17,254 bases of DNA from an uncultured Collinsella sp. (lineage in GTDB: Bacteria > Actinomycetota > Coriobacteriia > Coriobacteriales > Coriobacteriaceae), in the NCBI GenBank assembly GCA_900544065.1, contig UQTR01000037.1, positions 1 through 17,254 of the forward strand, read 5' to 3'. Below the pieces are notes generated by a model. The model was given only the letters and a program-made list of their open reading frames with translations, was not told where the DNA came from and ran no database searches. Of this stretch, positions 1 through 9,045 are shown in pieces. The first letter of the stretch is position 1; every line of letters begins with the position of its first letter. A program made the translations under genes and the position numbers.

Positions 1-32
1 CGTCGGCAGCGTCAGATGTGTATAAGAGACAG
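1..32. other. Illumina Nextera adapter remnant (artefact)
   Basis: The first 32 bases match the Nextera read-1 transposase adapter lacking its first T, ending in the 19-bp mosaic end AGATGTGTATAAGAGACAG. Genomic sequence begins at base 33. On the minus strand the giant surface-protein gene runs straight into the adapter, so the contig end is an untrimmed read end. A plus-strand frame starting here would begin with the peptide MCIRDR, which is simply translated adapter. Confidence 0.97.
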
Positions 33-1131
33 GGCCAGCCTTCACGGTAACCTCGGTAACGGCAGAGGCGTCGTAGTTGGCCTTAGCCTGGTAGCGTACC
101 TCGTACACGCCGGCGGCGAGGTCCTTGAGCTCGGTCACGTCCTTGCCCACGGCCTGGTACTCGGCAGCACCTTGGGCACGCCACTCCATGGTGGCGTCGA
201 CGCTCGTGATCTTGCCGTCGGACTTGCCGCTCACGGTCTCGGCCTCGGTCTGAACCACCGGCGCGTCCTGCGGGGCGTTCTTGATGGAGAACTCGCAGGT
301 CAAGCCATCGGCAGGCAGTACGTAGTTGCCCGCAGCCTTGCCCGTCAGCTCGGCGAGGGTCGCCTTATAAGAGGTGCCGACCTCGGTCTGGGAACCGTCA
401 ACGAATGCGCCAAGGTCATCCTTGCCGATAACATTGCCGAGCGTGGCCACGGGACAGTGCTCCTTGCCGTCGTAGACGAACTCGGTGGTGCCCCACGTCA
501 CGGTGAGCAGGCGCTGGTTAATGGTGAACGTGCCGTCGACGAACGTAATGATGTAGTTGGGGTTGGCGCCCTCGGGCTGCGTCAGCCGCAGCGCATAGCC
601 GCCCTCGCGCACGTCGTCGCAGTCTTCGCGCGCGATCTCGAGCTCAAGTGTCTCGTCCTTTACGAGCTCGCCAGCGGTGACCGACCACTCAAAGACGGGG
701 TCTTTCTCGCCGTAGGTCTTGGAGGCGTTCTGAGCGGTGACCGTGATCGCACGCGGCTTGACCTCGAGCGTCACCTGACCCTCGACCGTCGCACCGCCAA
801 TCATCACCCTATAGGCAACGTCCAGCTTGCTAACGTTCTTGATCTCGGGAGCAGTGGCAGACCAGGTCTTGCCGCCGTCGGCGCTGTACTCGGCCGTCGC
901 GCCCTCGGGCAGCGCCGAAGCATTGACCGTGTGGTACGCGCCGTCGTACTCGCCGGAGTAACCGAAGATAGCGGCAGCCGGAATCTCCTCGGAATCAAGT
1001 TCGTACCCGCAGACGACACACTGACGGTGGCCGAAGCCCTTCTCGGTCGCCGTGGGAGGCGTGTCGACAACCCACGTAAAGGTGTGCGCGGCCTCGGCGA
1101 TCTTGCCGCCGCAGGTACACTCATGCCAGTG
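33..1131 (-). repeat. Surface-protein repeat unit 3 (truncated by contig end)
   Basis: The third copy starts at HWHECTCGG (H1872). It has C1876xC1878, C1909xxC1912, GYSGEYDG, SKTYGEKDP and FTINQRLLTV. It breaks off after EVTVKAG, roughly 100 codons before the next anchor would be expected. Further copies may follow beyond the contig edge. Confidence 0.88.
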
Positions 1132-4100
1132 CGTGTTGTCATCGGAGAGCCACCTATCGCTCACGGCCTCGTGCTTGCGCACGCCTTCGACCGTCACCCT
1201 CACATCGCCCTCGACGTCCTGGACGGTGAACTCGCCGCGGTCGTTGAGCGCCACGACGGAACCGTTGACCTTAACGACGTAGGCGGAGGGGTCGGCAAAG
1301 TAGCCGTCCTCGATGCTGATAGCGAGGGTAGCGGAGCCATGCCAGTCGAGCTCGGTCGCGTCAGCCGTGAGCTTGTAGCCGACCTGTTCGGCGGGCAGCG
1401 TCACAGCAAGCTTGCGGCCCGTGGCAACCGTGACCTTGGTCGCGGCGGAGGCCTCGTGGTTGTCATCGGCGCGGTAACGCACCTCGTACGTGCCCGCGGC
1501 AAGGCCGCTGAGCTCGGTCACGCCTTCGGGCACAGCCTGATACTCGCCCGAGTCCTTGGCACGCCATTCCATAGTGGCGTCGACGGCCGTGATCTTGCCG
1601 TCAGCCTTGGCGCTGACGGTCTCGGCCACACCCTGGACCACCGGTGCGCCCTTGGGCGCCTTCTTGATAGAGAACTCGCACGTCAGACCCGTTGCCGGCA
1701 GCTTGTAGTTGCCCTTGTCGGCGCCCGTCAGCTCGGTGATCTTCGCCGTGTAGGTGCCCGCCTTGACCGCAGCGCCGTCGACATACGCGCCGAGCTTATC
1801 GTCACCGACGACGTTGCCGAGCTCCGCCTGGGGGCAGTGCTCCTCGCCGTCGTAGGTGAACTCGGTGGTGGCGTCCCATTTCACGGTGAGCTCGCGCCTG
1901 TTGATGGTGAACGTGCCGGGCTTGAACGTAATCTCGTAGTTGGGGTTGGCGCCCTCGGCCTGCGACGCCGTCACGGCGTAGCCGCCCTTGCGCACGGCCT
2001 CGCCGGCCTCGCGTGAAACGGTGATGTCCTGGAGGCTCTCACCCTCGACGAGCTTGCCCTCGGTGACCTTCCAGCCCAGAGCAGGGTCATCGTCGCCGTA
2101 GGTCTTAGAGGCATCGGACGCCGTCACGGTAACCTTGCGCGGCGTCACCACAAGCTCTGCCTCGCCCTCGACAGCAGCGCCGTCGACGGTCGCGCTGTAC
2201 TTGAACGGCAGGGTGCCGACGTTCTTGATCTCGGGGACCGTGGCAGACCAATTGACGCCACCGTCGATGCTGTACTGGACCGCCGTGCCCTCGGGCAGGG
2301 CCGAGACATCGGCAGTGTGGACCTTACCGTCATAATCGCCGGAGTAGCCGGCAACAGAAGCTGCCGGGATTACAACCTTCTCGGAGGAGTTGTAGTCACA
2401 GACAGTGCAGTGTAAATGCTTGGATCCAGGCTTCTCGACCGTAGGCTTCTCATCGATTATCCACTCGAAGGTATGCTCGGCAACGTCAATCCGCTCGCCG
2501 CACGTGCAAACATGCCAGTGAGAAGAACCGTCGCTCTTCCAACCGGTGCCATCGGGCTCATGCTTGGCGATGCCCTCGACGGTAATCACGGTGTCTTTCT
2601 CTACCTTAGACAGTTGGTAAACACCCTGCTCGTTGGGCTTGATGATCTCGCCGTTTGCCCTAACAGCAAGATCCTTGGTCGCGTAATAGCCATCCGCGAC
2701 CGCAAGCTTAAGCGTCGCAGAACCGTGCCAGTCGAGCTCGGTCGCGTCAGCCGTGATCGTATAGCCCGCCTGCTCGGCCGGCAGCGTCACCTTGAGCTTA
2801 GGCCCAGCGGCGATCGTAACGGTAACGGTCTCGGAGGCTTCATAATTCGTCGTCTTCCCGTAGCACAGGCGATAGGAACCGGGCGCTAGATTCTCAAGCT
2901 TGTCGCCATCGACCAGATCACTTGCCTTGATGAACATCATCTGCTTGCCAGGCTTGCCCAGCATCATCGATGTATCAACGCCCTCAATCTTACCGTCGTG
3001 TTTACCACTCACGGTCTCCGCCGTTGCCTTTACATTGGGAGCGCTGTCCCGTTTGGCCTTGGCGATAGCGTACGTGCATTCAATGCGCGAAGAGGGCTTC
3101 CGATAATTAGCAAGAACTGCGTTCTCACCAATAAGATTGCTCACATACGCCGTATACGTGCCGGCATTTACCTTTGCGGCATCCACGAGCTTGAGAGACA
3201 CGTCGTCACCGTTAACCAGATTGGTTATCTCTGCCGTGGGACCCTGTTCTTGGCCGTTGTAAACGTATTGACCAACATTCCACGTCACCTCGATAGTGCG
3301 GCGTGTAATGGTAAACTCACCTGCCTCAAACGTAATGTCGTAATTAGCGTTGGCGCCCTCTTCCTGAGAAGCCGTCACCTTGTACGTCTTATAGCCGGTC
3401 AGAACGTTCTCACCCTCATCACGCTTGTACGTGATACCGGAAAGCGCATCGCCCTCCATAAGGGAGCCAGCCGTCACTTTATAGGTAAAGTCGGGATCCG
3501 GATCACCATACGTTTTAGAAGCAGTAGCGGGCGCCACCGTAATCGGGCACGGCGTCACCTCGAGCGTCACCTGCCCCTCGATGTCGGATGCACCAGGGGT
3601 TGTCACCTTATAGTCGACCGTGGTCTTGCCGACGTTTTTGATTGTAGGAGCATCCGTTTTCCACGTGGCGCCACCGTCGACGCTGAACTGAGCCGTCGCG
3701 CCTTCCTTAAGGTCAACGCTCACGGCATGCTCACCGCCGTCATACACGCCGACATAACCGCCGATGCACGCCGGTGGAATCTCTTCCTCGCGCAGGACAT
3801 AGCCGCACGTGGAGCATTGATACCGCTTTAGACCGGGCTTCTCGCTGGTTGGAGCCGTGACTTCCTCCCAGCAGAACTCATGCTTGCCTTTGTTAATATT
3901 CTCTTTGCAACGACACACCTGCCAGTGGGTGCCATCTGAGCCCTCGGTCTTATACCAAGTACCGTCCTTCGACGCGCAAGGACCCTCCGCGATTGTGAAG
4001 ACGTTGGCCTTCGAAGGATAGTGGTTGTTGTCCTCCTTAAAGCGCACCTCGTACATCTCGGCGGACAAATTGTCGATTGAAGTTTCACCGACAGGGACGG

Positions 4101-6744
4101 ATTTCCAGCTTTTGGCCCCGAATTTTTTCCACTCATAGGTCTCATTCAGGTTGGAAAGCGACCCGTCATTGAGGAAATGCGCACTTTCGTCCTTGACCTT
4201 GACACCCGTGCCAGCGCTAGCGATATAAAGCCACGGGACAGGCTGGTCGGCAGGCTCGATCTCAATCTTAACCGATCCGCTCTTTGTCACATAGCCATTC
4301 GCGGTGATGCGGTAATTGACCGTTACGGCACAAACGTCTCCGTCATCGTACTGGACATCTGTAAAGCTCGGTGGCTCCGTTGTCCATTTGTCGCTCCCAT
4401 CAACGTTGTACTCAATCTTCATGTCAGCAGGAGCATTTTCCACCGAGATGTTGACGCCATGCGGCTGCCCGTCATAGCGGCCTTCGAATCCCTTGGCCGT
4501 CACGTTCTCGAACTGCGTGCCTGTGATGGTCCAGCGTGCAAATGCCGAGCCCGTGTAGTTACCTTTGCCTTTGATATAGACCAAGTAGTACGGGTAATAG
4601 GAATTGGAACTGGGAGGATCGATCGCGCTCACCGTGCTATACGACGGATCATTATCAATCTCGTAGTCGTCGCCCTTGACAAAGTACGACCAGCTTTGAG
4701 TGTCGTAGTTGTAGACCTTAACAGAGAAGCTCGGCGTAATCGTCTTACCCGTCCACGGGTACGCACGAACTGTCTCACCATTGATCTTGGTGTCTTCTCC
4801 GCCATTATTGAATTCAAACGTGAGCCCGCTGACCTTGCTCAGCTCTAGCGGCCTAATCTGGAACTCGCGAGTGAGCGTCAGGTCGCCCTCTTGACCCTCG
4901 ACCTTAACCGTAGACTCGATACGGTAAATCCCTGCATCGGTAGGGACATACTCCAGCGGCTTGCCGGCGCTGTCGCCCCAGTTCGAAAGCTTGTAATACT
5001 GAGACCCGGAGATACGTACGCCTCCCGTCGAGACGATATCGTCTCGAGCGTAGCCGCCCTTATTCGACATCGTCAGCGTTGGAGTGACCTCGCTGCCGCT
5101 GTATGTAACGCCCAGCTTTCCCTCATCCGGCGTTGCCCCATCGATACCCAGCTCGACGGCATAACCATTTTTGTAGTTGCAATCGCTCGGGCGCATCTTG
5201 CCGGAGCAGGTGACCTTCAGCTGATATGAGCTGTTGGCAGCCTTTTCCACCGACCACACATGTTCGTGCGGCAGACGCGAAGCGTACACATATCCGTCGT
5301 CCGTCTTTCCGATGCCAACGCTCGGATCGTCCGTAGTAACACGAGCGCGCAGGTCGGCCTCATCGATATCGCAAGTGCCAAGTTTCCACTGAGTACCCTT
5401 ATGGGTGCCCAGCTGATCGTCCTTGAGCGACAGCTGGACCTTACCCGTGAAGGTGTCGGCAATGTTCAATTTGCTGAGGTAATTAATCCCCGGAGCATCG
5501 AGCGCAAGGCCTCGGGCGCCCTTATCGCCATTAGTAGTAATGGCCGTATTACCGGCGAGCGTCACCGTTCCGTGAGCATACACGGTGTTTCGACGCGTGT
5601 TCGCATCGGAATAGTAGTACGTGCCCTCTGCATAAGTGTCACTCACCTGCGTATTGTTGAGCGTACATGTCGAATTTTTAGCCACCGCAATTGCACTCGT
5701 CATGACCATATCTTGCGTATAGTTCGCCGCTTCTTGCGTCGATGTGACGGTGCAACCGTTCAGCGTAATGTCCGCATTATTGACAACAATGTTGCCAGCA
5801 TGGGTATGCTCATTTTTATCCTGCACATTAAGTTCTTTGCACCAGATCGATTCTTGTTGATTGTTCTTGAAGGTGCAGTTGTTGAGCACAACCTTGGGCC
5901 TGCACCCACGGCCTACGACACTTAGCGCACCAGCACAGTCATCTTCATTATCCGTAAATTCACAGTTGCTAAACGTGACGTCCAAACTCTTTGCACCGTT
6001 CGCCGAGCTGAGGATTGTAACCGGCGCCGGAGAGGCCTCATATCCTGTTGCGATGTTGCTGTACTCGTGACTGCCACCATAATTCGCACCGTTCGCTGTA
6101 CAGTCCCATTTGCTAACCTTGACATTGTCGAAGGTTGCCGTTTCGCCATCGACCATCGTGCCGTACAGCGCAATTGCCCTCTTAGACACCCCTGAGGTTA
6201 CCGTCTTAAACTCGATGCCGGAAACCTTAAGGTTCAGGCTGTTGGGGACCCTGTTTTTATCGGCACCATCGCCGTGACCGTCTCTTCTGCCGGCATTGTC
6301 GGACAAAAAGCTCTTGCCGTTGCAATAGACGGGAGTCCTGCCATTCCCGTTGGTTCCAATGAACTCGATATAGCCGCCGTCAAGCACAAAGAGCTCATCG
6401 TAGCCACTGCCTCTGTTATCCTTAATGGAACCAGGCCAGTGACCAACACTTGCATTCTCGGTGAGATATATGCGCGTCGGATCTTGCTCGGTACCGCCCT
6501 TTACGACGTAATGGTTGATCTTGATCTCTCCACCAACAACGTAATCCTCACCCGCCTCGAGCGTCACTGTGTCGGCAACGTAGGGGTTGGTGCTCACTGT
6601 TTGGGCTATCTTCACATTCGAAGGAATATCCGTCGTAGTCGCCGCCTCGGCCACCGCCGGCGTCGCCACGAGCGCGCATGCCACGGCGGCGATACCCAGC
6701 AGGCGCGTCAGCACGGCGCGCATCCCCATCTTCTTCTCCCTCAT
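33..6744 (-). CDS. Giant secreted repeat surface protein, C-terminus missing (partial)
   Basis: A single open minus-strand frame of 2237 codons runs from an ATG at 6744 to the contig edge; no stop is reached. The start has AAAGGGAG six bases upstream. Residues 1 to about 34 form a Sec signal peptide: basic MREKKMGMR, a hydrophobic core, and probable cleavage after AVAEA. Residues about 45-440 are rich in short Asn/Thr/Val strands such as NCTFKNN and LNGCTV, typical of a right-handed beta-helix. Residues about 440-930 look like Ig-like beta modules. Three tandem units follow, anchored at H940, H1409 and H1872. Each carries HW(H/Q)xCxC, then CxxC, a YDG motif, and an MBG-type module with SKTYG...NY.I.F..G.FTI. 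The beta-rich, repetitive build suggests an adhesin or cell-wall surface protein; any LPXTG or other anchor would lie beyond the window. Ligand and function are unknown. It is transcribed divergently from the LytTR/AgrC-like pair. Confidence 0.93.
1132..2520 (-). repeat. Surface-protein repeat unit 2 (463 codons)
   Basis: This second copy starts at HWHVCTCGE (H1409). It has C1413xC1415, C1446xxC1449, GYSGDYDG, SKTYGDDDP, and FTINRRELTV followed by FTYDGEEHCP. The stretch encoding ADATELDWHGSATL is nearly identical in DNA between this copy's flank and the next one, around 2725-2790 compared with 1340-1405. Confidence 0.88.
2521..3927 (-). repeat. Surface-protein repeat unit 1 (469 codons)
   Basis: This is the first of three tandem coding repeats, measured from the HWQ anchor (H940) to the next anchor. 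It contains C944xC946 and C977xxC980, a GYVGVYDG motif, a SKTYGDPDPDF module, and a second YDG-type module ending in an ETVSGK linker. It is the most diverged copy: the first anchor residue triplet is HWQ rather than HWH, and the following CG is replaced by CK. Confidence 0.85.
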
Positions 6745-6772
6745 CGTGCAGCTCCCTTTATCCCTATGCTTC

Positions 6773-6789
6773 GCGATGCCTAGCATCGC
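6773..6789. repeat. 7-bp inverted repeat in the surface-protein leader
   Basis: GCGATGC and GCATCGC are separated by CTA. The repeat lies 29-45 bases upstream of the surface-protein ATG, so it would be in that gene's 5' leader or be an operator overlapping its promoter. Confidence 0.6.
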
Positions 6790-6794
6790 TTGGC

Positions 6795-6830
6795 GCTGGT
6801 GGCTGGCGTGTTCCCCGGCCAACCACCAGC
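6795..6830. repeat. Interrupted inverted repeat GCTGGTGG...CCACCAGC
   Basis: The 8-bp arms GCTGGTGG and CCACCAGC are followed, after one mismatch, by four more pairs (TGGC/GCCA), enclosing a loop of about 10 bases. There is no T-tract on either side, so a regulatory hairpin or operator is more likely than a terminator. It sits next to the 6773-6789 repeat, between the two divergent start codons. Confidence 0.6.
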
Positions 6831-6985
6831 ATGTATTGACATGTTTATCCACGGATTATTTTGCTGCCGCACTTTCTAACGCCCTGCCGCTTGGCGCGAG
6901 TTGCACGCCGTGGGGCGCAAACGGTGCGCACCCCCGCGAGCGGTACGCATCCAATGTGGCAAAATCGAATTACTAAGGGGGCCGA

Positions 6986-7708
6986 ATGCTCAAGATTATT
7001 GCCTGCGACGACGACGTCGCTTTTCTAGATAGACTGCACCGGATGATCGATCGTTGGTCGACCGAAACGGGCACGGCAGTCGATGTTGCGCTCGTCACGC
7101 GCGGCGAGGACCTGCTGGCCCGCCATGCCACATCGCGCGCCGACATCATTCTGCTCGACATGATCATGCCGCTCGTCAACGGCATGGACACCGCACGCGA
7201 GCTGCGCCAGACCGATACCGCCGTGCGTCTGGTGTTTCTCACCTCATCGCCCGAGTTCGCTCTGGAGTCCTACGAGGTCCGCGCCTTCGACTACCTGCTC
7301 AAGCCCGTGGCCTACGAGCGCCTGGCGCAACTGCTCGACGAGCTTTCGAGCATGCGTCCGGCAGCGACCGACGAACTCGTCATCAAAACATCCTTTGGCT
7401 ACCACGCCCTGCGCCTGTCCGATATCGAATATGCCGAGGCGCGCAACAAGCACGTGGTCTTCCACCTGCGCGACGGACGCGATATCGAGGCACTCGAGTC
7501 GTTCCGCAGCGTCGAGGACCGTTTGGCGCAAAATGCCACCTTCTTTAAATGCCACCGTAGCTACCAGGTCAACTTGCGCAACATCGACCACTTCGATCGC
7601 ACGGACATCGTCATGCGCTCCGGCGCGTGCATTCCGCTGTCGCGCAGCAGCAAGCAGGGGTTCCAAGACGCCTACTTTGCGGTGCGCTTTGAGGGCGGGA
7701 GGCGCTGA
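6986..7708 (+). CDS. LytTR-family response regulator (AgrA/LytR type)
   Basis: This 240-residue two-component response regulator should bind DNA when phosphorylated by the kinase encoded next to it. The receiver domain (residues 1 to about 120) has the acidic pocket D8/D9, phospho-acceptor D58 in ILLDMIMP, T86, and K106 in LLKPV. The C-terminal LytTR domain (about 130-235) shows the family pattern IEYAEARNKHVVFHL, FFKCHRSYQVNL and IPLSRSSK. AGGGGG lies four bases upstream of the ATG. Its stop overlaps the kinase start in TGATG, so the two are translationally coupled. It is divergent from the giant surface-protein gene, which makes that gene a candidate target. LytTR regulators commonly control exported or surface functions, but the regulon here is inferred only from position. 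Confidence 0.93.
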   Translation: MLKIIACDDDVAFLDRLHRMIDRWSTETGTAVDVALVTRGEDLLARHATSRADIILLDMIMPLVNGMDTARELRQTDTAVRLVFLTSSPEFALESYEVRAFDYLLKPVAYERLAQLLDELSSMRPAATDELVIKTSFGYHALRLSDIEYAEARNKHVVFHLRDGRDIEALESFRSVEDRLAQNATFFKCHRSYQVNLRNIDHFDRTDIVMRSGACIPLSRSSKQGFQDAYFAVRFEGGRR

Positions 7709-8985
7709 TGATCTCCTCGGTCGAAATGGTCCTTTGGGCAATCCACCACGCCACAACGCTACTCTTTGGCGTCTTTGCTTCGGCGGCGCTGTGCGGTATC
7801 GAAATCAATCGACGCCATGCACTCGAGTTGGTGGGGGTCGGAGCCGCAACCGGCGCTGCCTTTTCGATCGCCAATGTCGTTGGCGGAGAGCTTTTTGCCC
7901 GTCAGGTCTATCCGCTCGTTGTGCACCTGCCGCTTATCGTCTACCTGTGCGCGCGCTACCGCCTGAGCCCACTGCTTGCCGCGCTCGGCATTACGAGTGC
8001 CTATCTGAGCTGCCAGTTCAGCAATTGGATGGGTATCGCCGCATTTGCCGCAACCGATTCGCAGATTGCGTACTATCTGGCACGCATCGCTACCACGCTC
8101 GGCGTCTTTGCCGTCCTGCTGCATTGGGCCGGCGACATTGGACCCCGTCTGGCGATTAAAAGCACCACCGAGCTGGGCATCCTTTTAATCCTGCCGCTCG
8201 TCTATTACGTCTTTGACTACGCCACCAACGTCTATACCACGCTGTTCCACTCGGGCTCGGTGGTGACGGTTGAGTTTTTGGCATTTGCGCTCTGCGCCTT
8301 TTATCTTATGTTTCTTGCCGTTTACCTGCGCGAATACGAAGAAAAGGAAACCGCCGAGCGAGAGCGTTGGATGCTCGAAACCCGCGACAGCGCCGCCATT
8401 AAAGAGCTCGAGGCCTGGCGTCAATCTGGGCGCGAGCTGTCGATTCTTCGCCACGACATGCGCCACTTCCTACGCGGCCTGGCCGCTTTAATTGAGGAGG
8501 GGCACACCGACGAGGCGCTCAAACGCATCGACGAACTCTGCGAAGCCGGCGACCGCACCGCCGTACGCCGCTTCTGCGCCAACGAGACGGTAAACATTGC
8601 GCTTTCGTCATTTAACTCGGAAATCAATAGAAACAGCATTACCGCCAACCTGCGCGCCGCCGTGCCCCAGAGCGTGCATGTGGCCGATGTCGACCTGTTC
8701 AGCGTGCTTTCGAATGCCCTGGAAAACGCCATTGCCGCGGCGAGCACCGCCCCCGAGGGCAAGCGCTTTGTCGATCTTGATCTGCGGTTTGAAGACGGGC
8801 AGCTGCTGCTTTCGGTTTCCAACACATTTGGACGGCCGCCGCATATGGTCGACGGCATGCCCGTAGCCGGGCACACCGGACACGGCTTTGGAACCAAGAG
8901 CATTAAGCTTGCCGTCGAACGCATGAACGGCAACTGCCAGTTCCGCATCAACGGCGACCGGTTTGAGCTTCGCGCCGTGATGTAG
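7708..8985 (+). CDS. AgrC/ComD-like membrane sensor histidine kinase
   Basis: This 425-residue kinase would autophosphorylate and pass phosphate to the overlapping LytTR regulator. The N-terminal half (about residues 8-205) contains six or seven hydrophobic segments, as in peptide-sensing HPK10 kinases. A charged helical linker (206-247) leads to the H-box RHDMRHF with probable phospho-acceptor H249. The GHKL ATPase domain has an N-box with N336/N340 (SNALENAIAA) and a G-box at 391-399 (GHGFGTKSI). GGGAGG lies five or six bases before the ATG, and the ATG overlaps the regulator stop. No recognisable AgrB/AgrD or ABC exporter pair is nearby, so the ligand is unknown. The order of regulator then kinase is the reverse of classical agr. 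Confidence 0.92.
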   Translation: MISSVEMVLWAIHHATTLLFGVFASAALCGIEINRRHALELVGVGAATGAAFSIANVVGGELFARQVYPLVVHLPLIVYLCARYRLSPLLAALGITSAYLSCQFSNWMGIAAFAATDSQIAYYLARIATTLGVFAVLLHWAGDIGPRLAIKSTTELGILLILPLVYYVFDYATNVYTTLFHSGSVVTVEFLAFALCAFYLMFLAVYLREYEEKETAERERWMLETRDSAAIKELEAWRQSGRELSILRHDMRHFLRGLAALIEEGHTDEALKRIDELCEAGDRTAVRRFCANETVNIALSSFNSEINRNSITANLRAAVPQSVHVADVDLFSVLSNALENAIAAASTAPEGKRFVDLDLRFEDGQLLLSVSNTFGRPPHMVDGMPVAGHTGHGFGTKSIKLAVERMNGNCQFRINGDRFELRAVM

Positions 8986-8990
8986 GGACG

Positions 8991-9037
8991 CGGTAAGCCG
9001 GTGCCGCGCTCGACCCGTCAGGGCCGCCTTACCGGCT
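8991..9037. terminator. Possible bidirectional terminator between convergent genes
   Basis: The 59-bp gap between the converging kinase and hypothetical genes holds AGCCGGT (8996-9002) pairing with ACCGGCT (9031-9037). An alternative overlapping pairing is CGGTAAG (8991-8997) with CTTACCG (9028-9034). The loop is long and there is no U-tract, so this is placed by context more than by sequence. Confidence 0.35.
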
Positions 9038-9045
9038 CCGGTCCG

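Larger units (their letters stand above)
6745..6985. promoter_or_regulatory. Divergent promoter region between surface-protein gene and LytTR regulator
   Basis: This 241-bp gap must hold the promoters of both divergent genes. It has a TTGACA hexamer at 6836-6841 on the plus strand, followed only by weak AT-rich -10 candidates near 6857. It also holds two inverted repeats, at 6773-6789 and 6795-6830. The regulator has AGGGGG four bases before its ATG. I could not identify a confident LytTR direct-repeat binding site by eye. Confidence 0.5.

Noticed and set aside
33..3927. Tandem repeats considered as a CRISPR or satellite array
   Set aside because: The roughly 1.4-kb period is an in-frame protein-domain duplication. 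There are no short direct repeats with unique spacers anywhere in the window.
2998..5925. Long plus-strand frames opposite the surface protein (2998-3831, 4177-4848, 5260-5925)
   Set aside because: They are antisense to a continuous minus-strand frame with a signal peptide, ribosome site and recognisable repeats. Their translations show no domain or repeat logic of their own.
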